In this document: piece by piece, positions 31,567-34,535 of the stretch
Numbering within the stretch: the stretch's first letter is position 1
How the letters are laid out: the number at the start of each line of letters is the position of its first letter
DNA from: Deltaproteobacteria bacterium
GTDB lineage: Bacteria > UBA10199 > JADGCS01
DNA: 34,535 nucleotides
Direction: 5' to 3'
Assembly: GCA_015228875.1 (NCBI GenBank)
Contig: JADGCS010000045.1
Span: forward strand, 1 to 34,535
Notes under the pieces: model-generated
Seen by the model: the letters and a program-made list of their open reading frames with translations, nothing else
Databases searched by the model: none
Told to the model about the DNA's origin: nothing
Made by a program: the position numbers and the translations under genes

Positions 31567-33693
31567 TTACCGCGCGGCCCGTATTTTAAAACGGGCAACA
31601 AGCTGGTTGAGGTTGTCTCCCAAACCCGCCATCTGCTGCGCGCTTGCCGACATCTGCTCCATGGAGGCGGTCATCTGCTGTGTTGAGGCAGAGGCCTCTT
31701 CGCTCGCCGAGGCGTTTTCTTCGGCGATAGAGGCGATTTCGAGGATGGATTTTTCGATATCATCCACCTTGGCGGTTTGTTCTTTGCTTGATGAGAAAAC
31801 CTGGGAGATCATTGCTGTGGTGTTTTGCACGTTGCTGATAATTTGCTTGAGGATCTCGCCCGACTTTTGCGCCGCTGTCTTGACCTTAAGGGCCTCGGCC
31901 GATGCGGTTTCTATGTTTGCTACGGTATCGGTTGTTTCTTTCTGCACATCTTTAACAAGTACTCCTATTTTTTCTGCCGCGCGTGCGCTGTCTTCTGCAA
32001 GTTTGCGCACTTCTTCTGCAACAACCGCAAATCCGCGCCCGTACTCACCCGCACGGGCGGCCTCGATGGCCGCGTTAAGGGCAAGCAGATTTGTTTGGTC
32101 GGCGATGTTGGTGATCACGCCGACGATAGAGCCGATCTCGCTCGAACGCTCGCCGAGTTTTTTAACCTGAATTGCCGAGCTTGCAATAGAGGCCGCGATG
32201 TTAAACATATTTTCGAGTGATTCGGTGGTGGTCTCGATCCCTTTTTTGGCGAACTCGGAGGCGTTTTCGGCCTGCGTTGTGGCCTCGTTGATGCTTTTTA
32301 ACGCGCCTTTGACGGACTCGGACATCTGGTGCATCACGCCGCGGGCCTCTTCGATCTTGTTTGCTTGATTGACCGCGCCGCCTGAGATCTGCTGGATGGT
32401 GGTGGTGATTTCTTCTGACGTGGCGTTGACTTCTTCGGATGTGGCCGAAAGCTCCTGCGCGGACGAGGCTACCTGTGCGGCCGCCTCGTTGATGGTGGTG
32501 ATGGCGTCGTGCTGGGTGTCGATCATCCGCTGAAAGGCCCGTGCAAGATCCCCGACCTCGTCGTTTGTTTTGGCTGTGATTTGGATGGTCAGGTCGCCTT
32601 CTGCCACCTTTTGTGTGGCTCCAGCGATTTCGTTAACAGGGTTGGCGATGGACCTTGCCGCAAAGAGGGCAAAGAGGATCACCACGGCAACAACGGCAAG
32701 GACAATAAAGAGGGTCATGTTTCTGAGTTCGATTATATGGCGCAGGGCCTCTGATGCATCTACCTTTGATACGAGTCCCCAGTTGAGGGGGCCGATTTGA
32801 ACGGGGGTGTATGCGGCAAGGACTGAGGTTCCTCTGTAGTCCGTAATGATCTCCTGACCGGTCTTGCCGGCCAAGGCGTTTTGTGTGGCAACGGTGTCTG
32901 CCTTGATTTTTAAGATTGCGGACTCTTTGCTGTTGCGTAAGTCTGATCTTAAAAGAAAATCGGGCCCCACAAGGACGTTTTCGCCGGTCTCTCCCATGCC
33001 CGAATAATGGGTGAGGATTTCGTTGATGGGTTGAGAGGGGATTTGTAGGACAAGATAACCGTTGACGTCTTCGGCGTTTTCGCCCGTGTGGATGTGCTGT
33101 GCGATAAACGCCGCCGGTTTGTTGCCGCTTGGGGGATAGAGTTCGTAATCGATGATCTCTGGCTCTTCGGAGGTCTTTGCCCTTTGCAAAAGTCTGCCAA
33201 GGTTGGTGGTGCTGTATTTGCCCGTAAGCATATTTGTGCCAAATTCTGATTCTTTGAGTACGGAAAAGACAACATCGCCGTGGCGGCAGACAAGCAGGAT
33301 GTCGTCGTAACCGTAGCCCTCTGTGTATTTTTTAAAGAGGGGCATGATTTTATTTTGCACCTCGTTGTATTCAGGCGAGTGAACAAAGTCGTATGGGGTC
33401 ATGCCGCTTTTTGTGAGCGCGATTTCAAAATTTTGGATGGTTTGTCTCAACAGGGGGTGCTCTGAAAAGATGTTGATATCGGCGAGCCTGTCTAAAAAAA
33501 AATCATTGATCTGTTGTGCCTTGATGTCCCTGACCGCCGTAAGCTCGTTAAAGATATTCTCTTTAATGTTGTGGCTGGAGCTTATATAACTGATGATGCT
33601 TAAACCCAGTATGGGGACAAGTGAGATACCTAAAAACCAGAGGATGAGTTTGCCCTTGAGTGTGTGAAGAAAAGATTTTTTATTGTTTGCCAT
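31567..33693 (-). CDS. Methyl-accepting chemotaxis protein
   Basis: A 708-residue transmembrane chemoreceptor. Membrane segments lie at about 15-37 and 327-346, enclosing a large periplasmic sensor of the double-Cache type (about 38-320). A HAMP domain follows (about 347-400), then a long coiled-coil signalling domain with the highly conserved hairpin tip [20 protein letters not shown] and [17 protein letters not shown]. The methylation helices are rich in Glu/Gln/Ala/Ser. No C-terminal CheR/CheB-tethering pentapeptide is seen (it ends RFKIRAAR). Double-Cache sensors often bind small carboxylates or amino acids, but the ligand cannot be told. It heads the che genes after the PilZ gene. Confidence 0.95.
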   Translation of the reverse strand: MANNKKSFLHTLKGKLILWFLGISLVPILGLSIISYISSSHNIKENIFNELTAVRDIKAQQINDFFLDRLADINIFSEHPLLRQTIQNFEIALTKSGMTPYDFVHSPEYNEVQNKIMPLFKKYTEGYGYDDILLVCRHGDVVFSVLKESEFGTNMLTGKYSTTNLGRLLQRAKTSEEPEIIDYELYPPSGNKPAAFIAQHIHTGENAEDVNGYLVLQIPSQPINEILTHYSGMGETGENVLVGPDFLLRSDLRNSKESAILKIKADTVATQNALAGKTGQEIITDYRGTSVLAAYTPVQIGPLNWGLVSKVDASEALRHIIELRNMTLFIVLAVVAVVILFALFAARSIANPVNEIAGATQKVAEGDLTIQITAKTNDEVGDLARAFQRMIDTQHDAITTINEAAAQVASSAQELSATSEEVNATSEEITTTIQQISGGAVNQANKIEEARGVMHQMSESVKGALKSINEATTQAENASEFAKKGIETTTESLENMFNIAASIASSAIQVKKLGERSSEIGSIVGVITNIADQTNLLALNAAIEAARAGEYGRGFAVVAEEVRKLAEDSARAAEKIGVLVKDVQKETTDTVANIETASAEALKVKTAAQKSGEILKQIISNVQNTTAMISQVFSSSKEQTAKVDDIEKSILEIASIAEENASASEEASASTQQMTASMEQMSASAQQMAGLGDNLNQLVARFKIRAAR

Positions 33694-33707
33694 ATTTTTT
33701 TGCCCCG

Positions 33708-34226
33708 CTATTTTTGTTTGGGTGCCTGTTTTACATTGGGCCAGTTTTTTAGTCCAACCATTTCATACATCTTGGCAAAGCAGAAGTCTGTAAATTGTTT
33801 GCGTGCCTTATGGGTTAAAGGATCAAAGGCAATGCCGTATTCGTACAGACCGTTTGTTGTCAGGTGCTGCCTTGCCACAAGACCCGTGAGGTGGAGGACC
33901 TGCGTGTCGCCGTCTCCCAAAAAGACAGAGAGCCCCATTTGGGCATCGGGGGGGAGCTCGTGGTTAAGCTCGATAAGACAACCGCCGATGCTGATGTCCT
34001 TTGCAAAGACCGAGCCCTTGTTTTCGCCCGCGTTTGAAAGCGAAAGGGTGTACTCGATTCTGATAGGGATGTTAAGGCGGGCGGATCTGCGTTGTTCTAC
34101 AAACCCCGTGCTGCCCGTAGCGTAACGAAGCTCGCTCTGGGGGCGGGTGTTTGTTGGAGGGGGGGGAGAGGGCGTTGTTGTTTTTTTTGTCATTATTTCA
34201 TTAAAGGAGAAACCTAGCAGAGGCAT
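33708..34226 (-). CDS. PilZ-domain protein (probable c-di-GMP receptor)
   Basis: A 172-residue protein with a proline-rich N-terminus and one PilZ domain. The two c-di-GMP-binding motifs are present: RRSAR (46-50, RxxxR) and DISIGG (77-82, [D/N]xSxxG). The ATG at 34226 is chosen because GGGAG precedes it by eight bases; other starts at 34247 and 34193 are possible. It lies 14 bases upstream of the receptor gene on the same strand, so c-di-GMP signalling and chemotaxis are probably expressed together. The rest of the protein gives no further functional clue. Confidence 0.88.
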   Translation of the reverse strand: MPLLGFSFNEIMTKKTTTPSPPPPTNTRPQSELRYATGSTGFVEQRRSARLNIPIRIEYTLSLSNAGENKGSVFAKDISIGGCLIELNHELPPDAQMGLSVFLGDGDTQVLHLTGLVARQHLTTNGLYEYGIAFDPLTHKARKQFTDFCFAKMYEMVGLKNWPNVKQAPKQK

Positions 34227-34301
34227 TACAAATGCTCCCGCACCCATACACCGTTGGGCCGCTGGTGTCAGTAAAAAAATGGACTGCGTGAGAGGGCGCG
34301 A

Positions 34302-34535
34302 TTAGTCACTTTCGAGGAGCCACCGCCATGCCGGTATGATATGGATACGCACGCCATTTTCGGTGATGCTTTCTTCGTGATAAAGTGTGACAACAAAATT
34401 GTTTTTTATTTTATAATAGGCACAAGGCACTTTGGAAGTTCGTCTGATGGCAAGGAAAGCCTTTTTCCCTGCCCCGCCGCCAGGATAACGATTTGCAATG
34501 GAGCGTCCTTTCTTATACCCCCTGAAGCAGGTGAA
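34302..34535 (-). CDS. C-terminal part of an unknown gene (runs off the right edge)
   Basis: A frame is open from the right edge to a TAA at 34302-34304, giving 77 residues such as ANRYPGGGAGKKAFLAI and NGVRIHIIPAWRWLLE. There is no in-frame ATG in the visible part, so the start is expected outside. The mix of residues reads like real protein. I do not recognise the family. It lies 75 bases upstream of the PilZ gene on the same strand and might be the gene before the che cluster. Confidence 0.45.
   Translation of the reverse strand, partial: FTCFRGYKKGRSIANRYPGGGAGKKAFLAIRRTSKVPCAYYKIKNNFVVTLYHEESITENGVRIHIIPAWRWLLESD

Overview
The window is a chromosomal segment from a flagellated or otherwise chemotactic, probably Gram-negative bacterium. 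It mixes housekeeping genes (murA, thrS, infC, guaA, htpG, mtnA), a complete chemotaxis cluster with CheC and CheD homologues, a PilZ protein, and a small operon of the 2-hydroxyacyl-CoA dehydratase/activator type. This mix fits an uncultured deltaproteobacterium-like lineage, but that placement is a low-confidence inference; no rRNA or tRNA gene is visible.

Layout. 1-2712: an end of an upstream gene (uncertain), a hairpin, and a large HtrA-like protease with about four PDZ domains. 2959-7028 (minus): a tight operon of NAD(P)H-dependent 2-oxoacid reductase-like protein, HgdB/DCCP-like iron-sulfur protein, BadF-type ATPase activator and a PLP aminotransferase. 7289-8617: a degenerate AAA+ protein. 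8831-14298 (plus): murA, a HisD-family protein lacking the usual catalytic Glu-His pair, a threonyl-tRNA synthetase lacking the N-terminal TGS domain, and infC with a likely ATT start. 14337-15945 (minus): a small secreted Cys-rich protein and mtnA. 16127-19713 (plus): guaA and htpG. 19984-21535 (minus): a MATE transporter preceded by a 37-codon small ORF and a strong terminator. 22042-24546: an AAA ATPase of the DUF4143 type flanked by repeats, and a SAM methyltransferase. 24627-34226 (minus): PilZ, MCP, CheW, CheY, CheD, CheB, CheA, two CheC-like proteins, CheR. A partial minus-strand ORF runs off the right edge.

Two dispersed repeat families stand out. The first is a 90-bp palindromic element (copies at 452-541, 8645-8734, 10188-10277 and, inverted, 26797-26886). 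One copy lies in frame inside the protease gene, where it encodes about 30 residues; because 90 is divisible by three, insertion preserves the reading frame. This resembles in behaviour the protein-invading palindromic elements described in Rickettsia. The second is a family of GGGGTC-containing arrays and 30-bp-stem hairpins (19714-19952, 21741-21876, 23457-23590); two of its hairpins bracket the ATPase gene and carry loops that are near reverse complements of each other. No transposase for either family lies in the window.

Functionally, the che cluster is a self-contained signalling pathway (receptor, coupling protein, kinase, regulator, adaptation enzymes, two phosphatase-type CheC proteins, deamidase CheD). 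The 2959-7028 operon looks like a low-potential redox module coupled to amino acid/2-oxoacid interconversion, but it lacks the second dehydratase subunit and a CoA transferase. All statements rest on reading the sequence; no database search or structure prediction was run.
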